Shown: positions 7,913 to 16,344 of the stretch, piece after piece | Layout of the letters: every line of letters starts with the position of its first letter | How positions within the stretch are numbered: position 1 is the stretch's first letter | NCBI RefSeq assembly: GCF_003336425.1 | Contig: NZ_QEIO01000026.1 | Location: forward strand, 1 to 49,126 | Direction: 5' to 3' | Origin: Marinitenerispora sediminis | GTDB taxonomy: Bacteria > Actinomycetota > Actinomycetes > Streptosporangiales > Streptosporangiaceae | Length of the DNA: 49,126 nt | Program-made: the position numbers and the translations under genes | Notes under the pieces: model-generated | The model's input: the letters and a program-made list of their open reading frames with translations, nothing else | The model's database searches: none | Told to the model about the DNA's origin: nothing

Positions 7913-9082
7913 GTGACGGTGTCGGCGTCGGAGGTTCCTGGTGTTCCACTCGCTGCGGCGCGCCCTCCCCTTGTGCCGGGCGGGCGGGCGGTGACCCCGG
8001 GGGGCTCCTCCGCGGCCCAGGTCATCGACGGCCCGACCCGCGATGCCGCGGCCGCGCTGGAGCGGCGCACCGCGGCGCACGCGCGGGTGCACGCGGCGCG
8101 GGCCGCCGGGCTGCTGGTCGCGCTGGGCGTGCTGGGGCTGTGCGTGCTGCTCAGCATCGCGGTCGGAGCCAAGGCCATCCCGCTGTCCACGGTGTGGCAG
8201 GCCCTGTGGAACTACGACGGCTCCTACGACCACAGCGTCATCTTCGAACTGCGGCTGCCGCGCACCCTCCTCGGCGTGGCGGTCGGCGCCGCGCTCGGGC
8301 TGTCCGGCGCGCTCATGCAGGCGCTCACCCGCAACCCGCTGGCCGACCCCGGCATCCTCGGGATCAACGCCGGCGCCGCCGCCGCGGTGGTGCTGGCCGT
8401 CTACGTCTTCGGGCTGACCGACCTCAACGCCTACGTGTGGTTCGCGTTCGCGGGGGCAGCACTGACCACCGTGGTGGTCTACGTGCTCGGGTCGGCGGGA
8501 CGCGGCGGCGCCACCCCGGTCCGGCTCGCGCTCGCCGGAACGGCCATCGGCGCGGTGCTGATCGGCCTGGTGCACGGCGTCATCATCCTCAACGAGTTCG
8601 TGTTCGACCAGATCCGGTTCTGGCAGATCGGCTCGCTGGTCGGCCGCGACCTGGGCGTCTTCACCGCGGTGCTGCCGTTCCTGCTCGCCGGCACGCTCCT
8701 CGCGCTGCTGCTGGGATCGCAGCTGAACGCGGTCGCCCTCGGCGAGGACCTGGCCGCCGCCCTCGGCGCGCGCGTCAACCGCACCCGTGCGGTGACCGCC
8801 CTGGCCATCGTGCTGCTGTGCGGCGGCGCGACGGCCGCCGCCGGTCCCATCGCCTTCGTCGGGCTCACCGTGCCGCACGTCGCGCGCGCCCTCATCGGCC
8901 CCGACCAGCGGTGGGTGCTGCCGTACTCGGCGGTGCTCGCGGCCATCCTGCTGGTCGGCGCCGACACCCTCGGCCGGATCGTGCTGCCCACCGGCGAACT
9001 GGAGGTGGGCATCATCACCGCGCTGGTCGGCGCGCCCGTGTTCATCGCCCTGGTCCGGCGCAAGAAGGTGGCGAAGCTGTGA
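7913..9082 (+). CDS. FecCD-family siderophore ABC importer, permease 1
   Basis: A 389-residue polytopic membrane protein of the FecCD/BtuC family with about nine or ten hydrophobic segments after a cytosolic N-terminus of about 60 residues. Family hallmarks are RLPRTLLGVAVGAALGLSGA, then QALTRNPLADPGILGINAGA (coupling region) and AAGPIAFVGLTVPHVARALI. It would form a heterodimeric channel with the next gene and move Fe3+-siderophore into the cytosol. The GTG start lies 8 bp after the iron box with no Shine-Dalgarno sequence, so the mRNA may be leaderless or have a very short leader. It overlaps the next gene by 4 bp. Confidence 0.92.
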   Translation: MTVSASEVPGVPLAAARPPLVPGGRAVTPGGSSAAQVIDGPTRDAAAALERRTAAHARVHAARAAGLLVALGVLGLCVLLSIAVGAKAIPLSTVWQALWNYDGSYDHSVIFELRLPRTLLGVAVGAALGLSGALMQALTRNPLADPGILGINAGAAAAVVLAVYVFGLTDLNAYVWFAFAGAALTTVVVYVLGSAGRGGATPVRLALAGTAIGAVLIGLVHGVIILNEFVFDQIRFWQIGSLVGRDLGVFTAVLPFLLAGTLLALLLGSQLNAVALGEDLAAALGARVNRTRAVTALAIVLLCGGATAAAGPIAFVGLTVPHVARALIGPDQRWVLPYSAVLAAILLVGADTLGRIVLPTGELEVGIITALVGAPVFIALVRRKKVAKL

Positions 9083-10191
9083 CGGCGCTACTTCCCGGCC
9101 CTTCCGGCTCTTCCGGCCCGTCCGGCTCCGCGCCGGAGCGAGGTGACGGCCGCACCCCGGCCGGCCGCGTGGTGCGGCTCGGCGACCGCGTCTCCTTCCG
9201 GCTGCGCCCGCGGCTGGCGGCGGTGTACGCGTCGCTGGTCGCCGCCGCGCTCGTGGTGCTCGCGGTCACCCTGATGGTCGGCGACTACCAGATCCCGCTG
9301 CCCGAGGTGCTGCTCGCGCTGACCGGCCGGGGCGAGCGGCTCGACGTCTTCTTCGTCCAGGGCGTGCGCCTGCCCCGGGCGCTGACCGCGCTGCTCGTCG
9401 GCGCCGGGCTCGGTGTGGCAGGGGCGGTCTTCCAGAGCCTGTCGCGCAACCCGCTCGGCAGCCCGGACATCATCGGGTTCACCCACGGTGCGGCCACCGG
9501 GGCGGTGCTCACCATCCTGGTGCTGGGCGGGGGCATGGTGGCCACCGCGCTCGGCGCGGTCGCCGGCGGCGTCGCCACGGCGCTGCTCGTCTACCTCCTG
9601 GCCATGAAGCGGGGCGTGCAGGGCTACCGGCTCATCCTGGTCGGCATCGGTCTGAGCGCCATGCTGCTCGCGGTACGCGACTACCTGATCAGCCGTGCCG
9701 AGCTGACCGACGCCATGGCCGCGCAGGTGTGGATGATCGGCAGCCTCAACGCCCGGACCTGGGGGCACGTCATCGCGGTCGCCGTCGGGACCGCCGTCCT
9801 CGTCCCGCTGATCATCGCCTACGGCCGCCGCCTGCGGCTGATGGAGATGGGGCACGACACCGCCCGGGCGCTCGGGGTCTCCCCGCAGTCCACCCAGGCG
9901 ATGGCGCTCCTGGCGGCGAGCGCGCTCACCGGCGTCGCCATCGCGGTCTCCGGCCCGATCTCGTTCATCGCGCTCGCCGCCCCGCAGCTCGCCCGGCGGC
10001 TGGCCCGCGCCGAGGGGGCCACGATCGCGGGCGCCGGCCTCATGGGCGCGTTCCTGATGCTCACCGCCGACCTGGTGGCGCAGCGCGCGATGGCCCCCGT
10101 CCAGCTCCCGGTCGGCGTCGTCAGCGCCGTCATCGGCGGCAGCTACCTGGTCTGGCTGCTGTACCGCGAATGGCGCACCGGCCGTGCCTGA
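9079..10191 (+). CDS. FecCD-family siderophore ABC importer, permease 2
   Basis: A 370-residue FecCD permease that starts with a GTG inside the previous stop codon (GTGA overlap), which implies translational coupling. Hallmarks are RLPRALTALLVGAGLGVAGA, SLSRNPLGSPDIIGFTHGAA (the NPLGSPD motif typical of FepG/FecD-type subunits) and SGPISFIALAAPQLARRLAR. About 50 N-terminal residues rich in Ser, Pro and Gly precede the first membrane segment. It pairs with the preceding permease. The substrate is inferred from the family and the iron box: a ferric siderophore, probably of hydroxamate or catecholate type. Confidence 0.92.
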   Translation: MTALLPGPSGSSGPSGSAPERGDGRTPAGRVVRLGDRVSFRLRPRLAAVYASLVAAALVVLAVTLMVGDYQIPLPEVLLALTGRGERLDVFFVQGVRLPRALTALLVGAGLGVAGAVFQSLSRNPLGSPDIIGFTHGAATGAVLTILVLGGGMVATALGAVAGGVATALLVYLLAMKRGVQGYRLILVGIGLSAMLLAVRDYLISRAELTDAMAAQVWMIGSLNARTWGHVIAVAVGTAVLVPLIIAYGRRLRLMEMGHDTARALGVSPQSTQAMALLAASALTGVAIAVSGPISFIALAAPQLARRLARAEGATIAGAGLMGAFLMLTADLVAQRAMAPVQLPVGVVSAVIGGSYLVWLLYREWRTGRA

Positions 10192-10237
10192 CCGGCGCCC
10201 CCGGCAGGAAGAACCTCCAGGAGAGAAGCGAGAGAAC

Positions 10238-11128
10238 ATGTCCGAACCGGCCCGGTTGTGGGGAGAGAACCTGACGCTGGCCTACGACCAGCGGGTCATC
10301 TCCCGTGACCTCGGGATCACGATCCCGGACAACTCCTTCACCGTGATCGTGGGCCCCAACGCCTGCGGGAAGTCCACCCTGCTGCGCGCGCTGTCCCGCA
10401 TGCTCAAGCCCAGTTCCGGCGCGGTCCACCTCGACGGCCGGCTGATCGGCTCCTACCCGTCCAAGGAGGTCGCCCGGCGGCTCGGCCTGCTGCCGCAGAG
10501 CTCCGTGGCGCCGGACGGCATCACCGTCGCCGACCTGGTCGCGCGCGGGCGCTACCCGCACCAGAAGCTGCTGAAGCAGTGGTCGCGGGCCGACGAGCAG
10601 ATCATCACCGAGGCCATGGACGCCACGCGGGTCACCGACCTCGCCGCCCGGATGGTGGACGAACTCTCCGGCGGGCAGCGGCAGCGCGTGTGGCTGGCCA
10701 TGGTGCTGGCCCAGCGGACCCCGCTGCTGCTGCTGGACGAACCGACGACCTACCTCGACATCGCCCACCAGATGGACGTGCTCGACCTGTGCGCCGAACT
10801 GCACCACGAGCGCGGCTACACGCTGGTCGCGGTGCTGCACGACCTCAACCAGGCGTGCCGGTACGCCACCCACATCATCACGATGAAGGACGGGCGGATC
10901 GTGGCCGAGGGGGACCCGGCCGAGGTCATCACCGCCGAGCTCGTCGAGGAGGTGTTCGGCCTGCCCTGCCGGGTCATCCCCGACCCCGAGACGGGCACCC
11001 CGCTGATCGTCGCCACCGACCGCCGCGGGACCATCGCGCGGCGCGCCGCCGGCCGCTCCGGCGCGGGCGCCGGCGAGTCCCCGCAGGCCGGCGCCGACGA
11101 CGCCTCCGGAGTCCCGCAGCGCGCCTGA
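10238..11128 (+). CDS. Siderophore ABC importer ATPase (FepC/FecE-like)
   Basis: A 296-residue ABC ATPase. Walker A GPNACGKST is at residues 39-47, the Q-loop lies in LLPQSS, the signature LSGGQRQR is at 143-150, Walker B LLLLDEPT at 163-170 and the switch His at 201 (LHDLNQA). The Ala in the P-loop (NACGKS) and the DLNQACRYA segment are typical of iron-siderophore ATPases. A hydrophilic C-terminal tail of about 40 residues is not needed for the fold. The ATG at 10238 lies 46 bp after permease 2 and follows purine-rich GAGAG. It is the third and last gene of the operon; a substrate-binding lipoprotein must be supplied from elsewhere. Confidence 0.93.
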   Translation: MSEPARLWGENLTLAYDQRVISRDLGITIPDNSFTVIVGPNACGKSTLLRALSRMLKPSSGAVHLDGRLIGSYPSKEVARRLGLLPQSSVAPDGITVADLVARGRYPHQKLLKQWSRADEQIITEAMDATRVTDLAARMVDELSGGQRQRVWLAMVLAQRTPLLLLDEPTTYLDIAHQMDVLDLCAELHHERGYTLVAVLHDLNQACRYATHIITMKDGRIVAEGDPAEVITAELVEEVFGLPCRVIPDPETGTPLIVATDRRGTIARRAAGRSGAGAGESPQAGADDASGVPQRA

Positions 11129-11130
11129 GC

Positions 11131-11148
11131 GCCGGGGCCGGCCCCGGC
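11131..11148. terminator. Bidirectional terminator between convergent genes
   Basis: GCCGGGGCC-GGCCCCGGC is an 18-bp perfect palindrome between the ATPase stop and the stop of the convergent molybdoenzyme gene, which it touches. Confidence 0.5.
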
Positions 11149-13496
11149 TACCGCTCCGCGGCCGGCGTGATCCGCGGCGGGTCGAACACCCGCACCGGCG
11201 GCGGGGTGCCCTCGAAGCGCTCCACCTCGACCAGCGCCAGCTGGCCGGTGCTGCCGTGGCTGAGCGCCGACGTGCCCGCGTCCGGGGTGAGCACGTTCGG
11301 ATTGCCGTGCACGCAGGACAGCCCCGGGGCGCCCGACGGGTCGAACCACGCGCCGGTGGCCAGCTGCACCACCCCCGGGCGCAGATCCGTGCTGGTCCGG
11401 ACGCCCGCGAGGCAGCTCCCGCGGTCGTTGGCCACCCGCACCACGTCGCCGTCCGCGAGGCCGCGCGCCGCCGCGTCCGCGGGGTGCATCCGGATCGGCG
11501 CCCGGTCCGCGATCTTCTCCGACCGGCTGTGTTCGCCCATGTCCTGCTGGCTGTGCAGCCGCCCGGTCGGCTGGTTGGCGACGAGCAGCAGCGGCCAGGT
11601 CCGCGACCGCGGCGATCCGAGGCGCTCCTCGGGGTCCAGCCAGGTCGGCCGGCCCGGGCAGTCCGGGTAGCCGAAACCGGCGATGGTGGCCGAGTACAGC
11701 TCGATCCGGCCGCTCGGCGTGCCCAGCGGGCAGCCGTCGGGGTCCGCGCGGAAGTCACCGAACAGCGCGCTGTCCTCGACCCGCCCCGGGATCGGGATGC
11801 TCCCGGCCGCCCAGAACTCCTCGAACGGCGGCGGCACCTCCGTGCCCGCCGCGCGCAGCCGCCCGCGCCACTCCTCGTACAGGTGCACCAGCCACTCCGC
11901 TGACGTGCGCCCCTCGGTGAACTCCGCGCCGACGCCCATCCGCGCGGCCAGCTCCGAGAACACGTCGTACTCGTCGCGCGCCTCGCCGTGCGGCGCGACC
12001 ACCCGCGGCATGGCGCGCAGCCGCAGGTCCCCCTGGCCGGCGGTGAAGTCGTCCCGCTCCAGAGCGGTCGTCGAGGGCAGCACGATGTCGGCGTGCCGGG
12101 CGGTCGCCGTCCAGTGCGTCTCGTGGACCACCACCGTCTCGGGGCGGCCGAACGCCCGGCTCAGCCGGTTGAGGTCCTGGTGGTGGTGGAACGGGTTGCC
12201 GCCCGACCAGTACACCAGCCGGATGTCGGGGTAGCGGAGCCGGCGGCCGTCGAAGTCGAACGGCGCTCCCGGGTTCAGCAGCATGTCGGTCACCCGCGCG
12301 ACCGGGATGACCGAGTCCACCGGGTTGCGGCCCTGCGGGAAGGTCGGCAGCCCCTCCGGCGTGGCGCCGCCGCCGTAGGAACCCATCGAGCCGTAGCCCG
12401 TGGCGAAGCCGCCGCCGGGCAGCCCGATCTGGCCGAGGCAGGCGGCGAGTGCGAGCCCCGCCCACAGCGGCTGCTCACCGTAGCGGGCGCGCTGCACCGA
12501 CCAGCCCACGTTGACGAGGGTGCGGCCGGCCGCCATCCGCCGGGCGAGGTCGCGGAGCCCGTCGGCCGGCAGCCCGCTCAGCTCGGCGGCCCACTCGGGG
12601 CTCTTGGGGACCCCGTCCACGTCGCCCATGACGTAGTCGCGCAGTTCGTCCGCGCCCACGGTGTAGCGCGCGAGGAAGCCAGTGTCGGCCAGACCGTCCG
12701 CGAACAGCGTGTGGATCAGGGCGAGCAGCACCGCGGTGTCGGTACCGGGCGAGATCGGCAGCCACTCGGCCGCCACGTCGGCCGGCGTGTCGTCGCGCAG
12801 CGGGCTGACGGACACCATGCGCACGCCCCGCCCGGCGGCGGCACGCAGGTCGGGTTCGGCCGTGTGCGCCGCGCGGCCGCCGGAGGCGGTCCACATGTTG
12901 GAGACGCGCAGGCCGCCGAAGCTGACGAGCAGGTCGGTGTGCTCGGCGATGGCGCGCCACGTCGGCGGGCGCCGCAGCAGCTCGTAACCGCCGCGCGGCC
13001 CCACCACGTGCGGGAACAGCACCTCGACCGCCGCGTGGCTGTAGGTGGCGCGGGAGCGCGTGTAGCCGCCGATGGTGTTGAGGAACCGGTGCAGCTGCCC
13101 CTGCGAGTGGTGCAGCCGCCCGGCGCTCGCCCACCCGTAGGAGCCGCCGTAGACGGCGGTGCCGCCGTGTTCGCGACGCACCCGGTCGAGTTCGGCGGCG
13201 AGCAGGTCCAGCGCGGTCTCCCAGTCCACGGCCACGTACTCGTCGTCCGGGTGGCCGCGCCGGTCGTCGGGACCGGGACCGCTCTCCAGCCAGCGCCGCC
13301 GGACGGCCGGCCGGGCCACCCGGGTCGCGTGGTGCTGCGCCACCGGCGTGTTGCGGATCACCGGAGAGGGCGCCGGGTCGGCGGGGTCGGGCCGGACGCC
13401 CACCACGGTGCCGTCGCGGACCAGGACCTGGTAGCTGCCCCAGTGCGCGTGGGTCGGATGGACGGTGACGGGGGCACGGCCCTCTCCGTCTGCCAT
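11148..13496 (-). CDS. Molybdopterin oxidoreductase, BisC/TorA/DMSO-reductase type
   Basis: A 782-residue member of the DMSO reductase family without an iron-sulfur cluster. The N-terminus lacks the CxxC...C cluster motif and has no twin-arginine signal, so it should be cytosolic, like biotin sulfoxide reductase BisC. The segment GGSYGWASAGRLHHSQGQ (from about residue 117) is the active-site region that supplies the Ser ligand to Mo. The C-terminal domain carries the cofactor-binding NQPTGRLHSQQDMG. Likely activity is reduction of an S- or N-oxide (biotin or methionine sulfoxide, or TMAO), using bis-MGD. The substrate cannot be read from sequence. It is monocistronic, convergent with the siderophore operon and divergent from the CitE-like lyase; no electron-transfer partner or cofactor gene is adjacent. 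Confidence 0.9.
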   Translation of the reverse strand: MADGEGRAPVTVHPTHAHWGSYQVLVRDGTVVGVRPDPADPAPSPVIRNTPVAQHHATRVARPAVRRRWLESGPGPDDRRGHPDDEYVAVDWETALDLLAAELDRVRREHGGTAVYGGSYGWASAGRLHHSQGQLHRFLNTIGGYTRSRATYSHAAVEVLFPHVVGPRGGYELLRRPPTWRAIAEHTDLLVSFGGLRVSNMWTASGGRAAHTAEPDLRAAAGRGVRMVSVSPLRDDTPADVAAEWLPISPGTDTAVLLALIHTLFADGLADTGFLARYTVGADELRDYVMGDVDGVPKSPEWAAELSGLPADGLRDLARRMAAGRTLVNVGWSVQRARYGEQPLWAGLALAACLGQIGLPGGGFATGYGSMGSYGGGATPEGLPTFPQGRNPVDSVIPVARVTDMLLNPGAPFDFDGRRLRYPDIRLVYWSGGNPFHHHQDLNRLSRAFGRPETVVVHETHWTATARHADIVLPSTTALERDDFTAGQGDLRLRAMPRVVAPHGEARDEYDVFSELAARMGVGAEFTEGRTSAEWLVHLYEEWRGRLRAAGTEVPPPFEEFWAAGSIPIPGRVEDSALFGDFRADPDGCPLGTPSGRIELYSATIAGFGYPDCPGRPTWLDPEERLGSPRSRTWPLLLVANQPTGRLHSQQDMGEHSRSEKIADRAPIRMHPADAAARGLADGDVVRVANDRGSCLAGVRTSTDLRPGVVQLATGAWFDPSGAPGLSCVHGNPNVLTPDAGTSALSHGSTGQLALVEVERFEGTPPPVRVFDPPRITPAAER

Positions 13497-13619
13497 GGTG
13501 CTCCTCCCGGACGTGACGCGGCCGACCGCCAGCCTACGCGGGCGCCCCTCCGCACCCCGAGCCGCGGCTTTGCCAGACTGGACGAATCACGTTGGGCGCA
13601 GCGGTGGGAGGAACGGTCG

Positions 13620-14576
13620 ATGGGTGCGGTGGCGTCGCGGTCGCGCAGGTCGGTGCTCGCGGTCCCGGGGTCCAACCCCCGGTTCCTGGAGAAGGCCCGC
13701 GGCCTGCCGGTCGACGCGTTCTTCCTCGACCTGGAGGACGCGGTCGCGCCGCTGGAGAAGGAGAAGGCGCGCGACACCGTGGTCGCCGCGCTGAACGAGG
13801 GCGGCTGGGACGGCAAGGTCCGCGCGGTGCGGGTGAACGACCTCGGCACGCGGTGGACCTACCGCGACGTCATCGCCGTGGTGGAGGGCGCCGGCGCCGA
13901 ACTGGACTGCCTGGTGCTGCCGAAGGTCACCGACCCCGCGCACGTGCGCTGGCTGGACCTCCTGCTCACCCAGATCGAGAAGGCGGTCGGCCTGGAGGCC
14001 GGCCGCATCGGCATCGAGGCGCAGATCGAGGACGCCCGCGGCCTGGTCCGCGTCGACGAGATCGCCGCCGCCTCGCCCCGCCTGGAGAGCCTGGTGTACG
14101 GGCCGGCCGACTTCATGGCGTCGATCAACATGAAGACCCTCGTCGTGGGCGAGCAGCCGCCGGGCTACGACGTCGGCGACGCCTACCACCACGTCCTCAT
14201 GCGGATCCTCATGGCCGCGCGCGCCAACGACCTCCAGGCGATCGACGGCCCCTACCTCCAGGTGCGCGACGTCTCCGCCTTCACCCGGTCCGCCCGGCGC
14301 ACCGCCGCGCTCGGCTACGACGGCAAGTGGGTGCTGCACCCGGGCCAGGTCGACGCGGCCAACGAGGTGTTCTCGCCGACCCAGGACGACTACGACCACG
14401 CCGAGCTCATCCTGGACGCCTACCAGCACGCCACCACGGTCCAGCGGCGCGGGGCGGTCATGCTCGGCGACGAGATGCTCGACGAGGCGTCCCGCAAGAT
14501 GGCCCTGGTCGTCGCCGCCAAGGGGCGCGCCGCCGGGCTGCGCCGCACGCGGACCTTCACCCCGGACGCCGGCTGA
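13620..14576 (+). CDS. CitE-like CoA-ester lyase (HpcH/HpaI aldolase family)
   Basis: A 318-residue TIM-barrel lyase. Typical features are RSVLAVPGSNPRFLEKARGL at the N-terminus, FFLDLEDAV (metal-binding acid), IEAQIEDARGL with the second Mg2+ ligand, YGPADFMASI and GKWVLHPGQ. Length and motifs are closest to L-malyl-CoA/beta-methylmalyl-CoA lyase and to stand-alone CitE proteins of actinobacteria, which cleave or form (3S)-malyl-CoA-type esters. The absence of citD or citF neighbours argues against true citrate lyase. The ATG follows GGGAGGA at good spacing. It is divergent from the molybdoenzyme with about 120 bp between them. Confidence 0.88.
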   Translation: MGAVASRSRRSVLAVPGSNPRFLEKARGLPVDAFFLDLEDAVAPLEKEKARDTVVAALNEGGWDGKVRAVRVNDLGTRWTYRDVIAVVEGAGAELDCLVLPKVTDPAHVRWLDLLLTQIEKAVGLEAGRIGIEAQIEDARGLVRVDEIAAASPRLESLVYGPADFMASINMKTLVVGEQPPGYDVGDAYHHVLMRILMAARANDLQAIDGPYLQVRDVSAFTRSARRTAALGYDGKWVLHPGQVDAANEVFSPTQDDYDHAELILDAYQHATTVQRRGAVMLGDEMLDEASRKMALVVAAKGRAAGLRRTRTFTPDAG

Positions 14577-14580
14577 CCGG

Positions 14581-14600
14581 CCCGGCCCCCGCGCGCCGGG
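14581..14600. terminator. Hairpin between convergent genes
   Basis: CCCGGC (14581-14586) pairs with GCCGGG (14595-14600) over an 8-nt GC-rich loop in the 24 bp between the lyase stop and the stop of the convergent DoxX-like gene. Confidence 0.4.
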
Positions 14601-15023
14601 TCACCTCGCGCGCCGCGGCCGGGACCGGTCGATGAGCAGGCTGAGCCCGATCGCCAGCAGCCAGCCGTCCTTGGCGAGGGCGATGCCCTGCTGGGACGGC
14701 CGGATCCCGTCCCGCTCCCGGGCGTCGGGGTCGGTGAAGTAGAGCCCGAGCAGCCCCGCGGCGAATCCGGTCAGCCCGGCACCCGCGATGGCACTGGGGA
14801 CCGCGGGCACCAGGAGCGCGGACCCGAGGGTGATCTCGGCGGCGCTGAGCAGCTTCGTGAACTTCCGCGGATCGACCTCCTTGAGGAACGGGTAGGCGCG
14901 CGCCGCCTCGGCGTGCAGGTACCCGGCGGTGGCATCGTCGGCCCGGCGCTTGCCGAGACCGGAGTTGAGGATGAACGCGCCGGTGATCAGGCGCAGCGGC
15001 AGGTGGTGCGGGCGCATGGCCAT
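14601..15023 (-). CDS. DoxX-like membrane protein
   Basis: A 140-residue protein with about three or four hydrophobic segments. LITGAFILNSGLGKR, then the region AEITLGSALLVPAVPSAIAG and KDGWLLAIGLSLLIDRSR resemble the DoxX/DUF4267-type quinone-reductase-like fold. Function is unknown in most actinobacterial members. ATG 15023 is preferred over the upstream in-frame codons because MAMRPHHLPLRLITG is the usual family start and AGGAA lies just upstream. The C-terminus ends in a basic RSRPRRAR tail. It stands alone, facing away from the NYN islet. Confidence 0.7.
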   Translation of the reverse strand: MAMRPHHLPLRLITGAFILNSGLGKRRADDATAGYLHAEAARAYPFLKEVDPRKFTKLLSAAEITLGSALLVPAVPSAIAGAGLTGFAAGLLGLYFTDPDARERDGIRPSQQGIALAKDGWLLAIGLSLLIDRSRPRRAR

Positions 15024-15395
15024 GTTCCTGACTCTCCCCGTGGTCGACGTCGTGCGGTGGCCCCGTACGGAGCGACCGCGGGCACCGACACCCGTCGGCG
15101 CCCGCATGCCTGGGTCTACCCCGTGGGTCCCGGCTCACCGTCCAGGTGGAGCGATACGCGGGTCGAACGTCCGGATCACCGGCATCGCTATGAATTGCTG
15201 GTCGTCCGGGCGGGTTCGCGGCCCGGCAGGAGGAGAATCCATACTTCGCCAAGGTCTGATGTGCTTCGTGCTGTTGGTCGAGTTTGGCGCTGGAACTTGA
15301 TTTGTGAGTGCTGCCGTATTATCGAGGCGCTTTCCAGTTGAGTGCGGCATTGATTGAGGCGGCGCCTCGGGTGTGTTTCGTGCTACTTTGCTGGA
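15024..15395 (+). other. Lower-GC intergenic region before the NYN gene
   Basis: From about 15170 the base composition drops noticeably (runs such as TTGATTTGTGAG and TATTATCG), unlike the rest of the window. A TATTAT hexamer at 15317-15322 could be a -10 element for the NYN gene, but no well-spaced -35 is clear: TTGATT at 15297 leaves only 14 bp. No gene is recognised. Confidence 0.5.
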
Positions 15396-16124
15396 ATGCG
15401 GGTGGGAATTTATGTCGACGCCTACAATCTGTACTATGGGGGGCGCGGCCTCTGTGGGCGCGGTGTAGCTGGTTGGCGTTGGCTTGACATTCGGTCCTTG
15501 GTGGAACGCCTTGTGGTGACGCGTGCTGAGTGGGGTGGCGCCGCGGTGGCCAGGATCGTCTACTGCACAGCCCGCATCGGCGCTCGGGGCAATCCTTCCG
15601 GACATCGAGACCAAGATATTTATCTGAAGGCTCTACTGGCGGCGAAAAGCGTTGATCATATCGAGTACGGCCAGTACGTCGAGCGCGTCAAACGTGCTCC
15701 ACTCGCCGTGGCCGACAAGAAGGGGCGTCCGCAGACCGCCAGGCCCACCTGGCCGGTGATGGTGCAGGAGGGTGGTATCCCGCGTCCGGATTCTGTCTTT
15801 CTGGTCTCCTTCGCCCATCGGGAAGAGAAAGGCTCGGACGTCAACGTCGCCTCGCATCTGCTCCTCGATGTCCTGGAGCGGGAAGTGGACGCCGCCGTGG
15901 TGCTGTCGAACGACAGCGACCTGAAACTCCCGCTTTCCATCGCGCGGCAACGTGTGCCGGTCGGCCTCGTCAACCCCACCAGGGCTGTCCTGGCCGGCGC
16001 TCTGAGGGGCGCTGCTGGCGAAGGAGTCGGCAGGCACTGGTGGAGGCAACTGACCGTCGAGGACTTCGTCAACCACCAGCTGCCCGAGACCGTGGGCCGC
16101 TATGTGCGGCCACAGGGATGGTGA
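15396..16124 (+). CDS. NYN-domain protein (LabA/DUF88-like putative RNase)
   Basis: A 242-residue PIN-like NYN-domain protein. Acidic residues expected at a metal-dependent nuclease site are visible: Asp8 with Asn11 in [10 protein letters not shown], Asp148 in EKGSDVNVA, and Asp173/Asp175 in LSNDSDL. These match the NYN pattern of D-x-x-N, KGxD and S-x-D-x-D, so an active enzyme acting on RNA is plausible but unproven. The ATG at 15396 is where the conserved domain begins. The gene is monocistronic and lower in GC than its neighbours, with more T-ending codons near the start, which suggests horizontal transfer. Such single NYN genes are often found on accessory islands; some are annotated, doubtfully, as HspA-type monooxygenases. 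Confidence 0.8.
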   Translation: MRVGIYVDAYNLYYGGRGLCGRGVAGWRWLDIRSLVERLVVTRAEWGGAAVARIVYCTARIGARGNPSGHRDQDIYLKALLAAKSVDHIEYGQYVERVKRAPLAVADKKGRPQTARPTWPVMVQEGGIPRPDSVFLVSFAHREEKGSDVNVASHLLLDVLEREVDAAVVLSNDSDLKLPLSIARQRVPVGLVNPTRAVLAGALRGAAGEGVGRHWWRQLTVEDFVNHQLPETVGRYVRPQGW

Positions 16125-16155
16125 GGACTCCGCACATGACATCGTCGTCCCGAAG

Positions 16156-16185
16156 TTGACGTGGGTGCGTAGCGCTACTTAGTAT
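16156..16185 (+). promoter_or_regulatory. Sigma-70-type promoter with a perfect palindrome in the spacer
   Basis: TTGACG (16156-16161) and TAGTAT (16180-16185) are separated by 18 bp, the best consensus-like promoter seen in the window. The spacer holds the 10-bp perfect palindrome GTAGCGCTAC (16169-16178), placed where a bound repressor would block RNA polymerase. Transcription would start near 16192 and meet the terminator at 16200-16228 almost at once. Confidence 0.6.
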
Positions 16186-16199
16186 CGATGCCATCACTC

Positions 16200-16228
16200 A
16201 CCTGGTCCCTTGTGGGCCAGGTTTTTTT
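16200..16228 (+). terminator. Strong intrinsic terminator with T7 tract
   Basis: ACCTGGTCC pairs with GGGCCAGGT (nine pairs, one G-T) over a 5-nt loop and is followed by seven T residues. This is the only classical U-tract terminator noticed in the window. It can end NYN transcription, or cut short RNA from the promoter just upstream. Confidence 0.85.
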
Positions 16229-16344
16229 GCTGCCTGCCGCGGGACGCCAGTGGTAGGCCGCCCGCGAGCACTGGTCAGGCCCGCGCACTGACAGGGCATG
16301 TCACTCTTACCGATCGCTAACCCGCATGCGCCACGATGGCAGCC

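Noticed and set aside
13620-14576. Citrate lyase beta subunit of a CitDEF complex
   Set aside because: No citD, citF or citC nearby; stand-alone malyl-CoA-lyase-like enzyme is more likely.
15297-15322. Sigma-70 promoter TTGATT/TATTAT for the NYN gene
   Set aside because: Spacer is only 14 bp, too short for a normal promoter; kept only as a possible -10.
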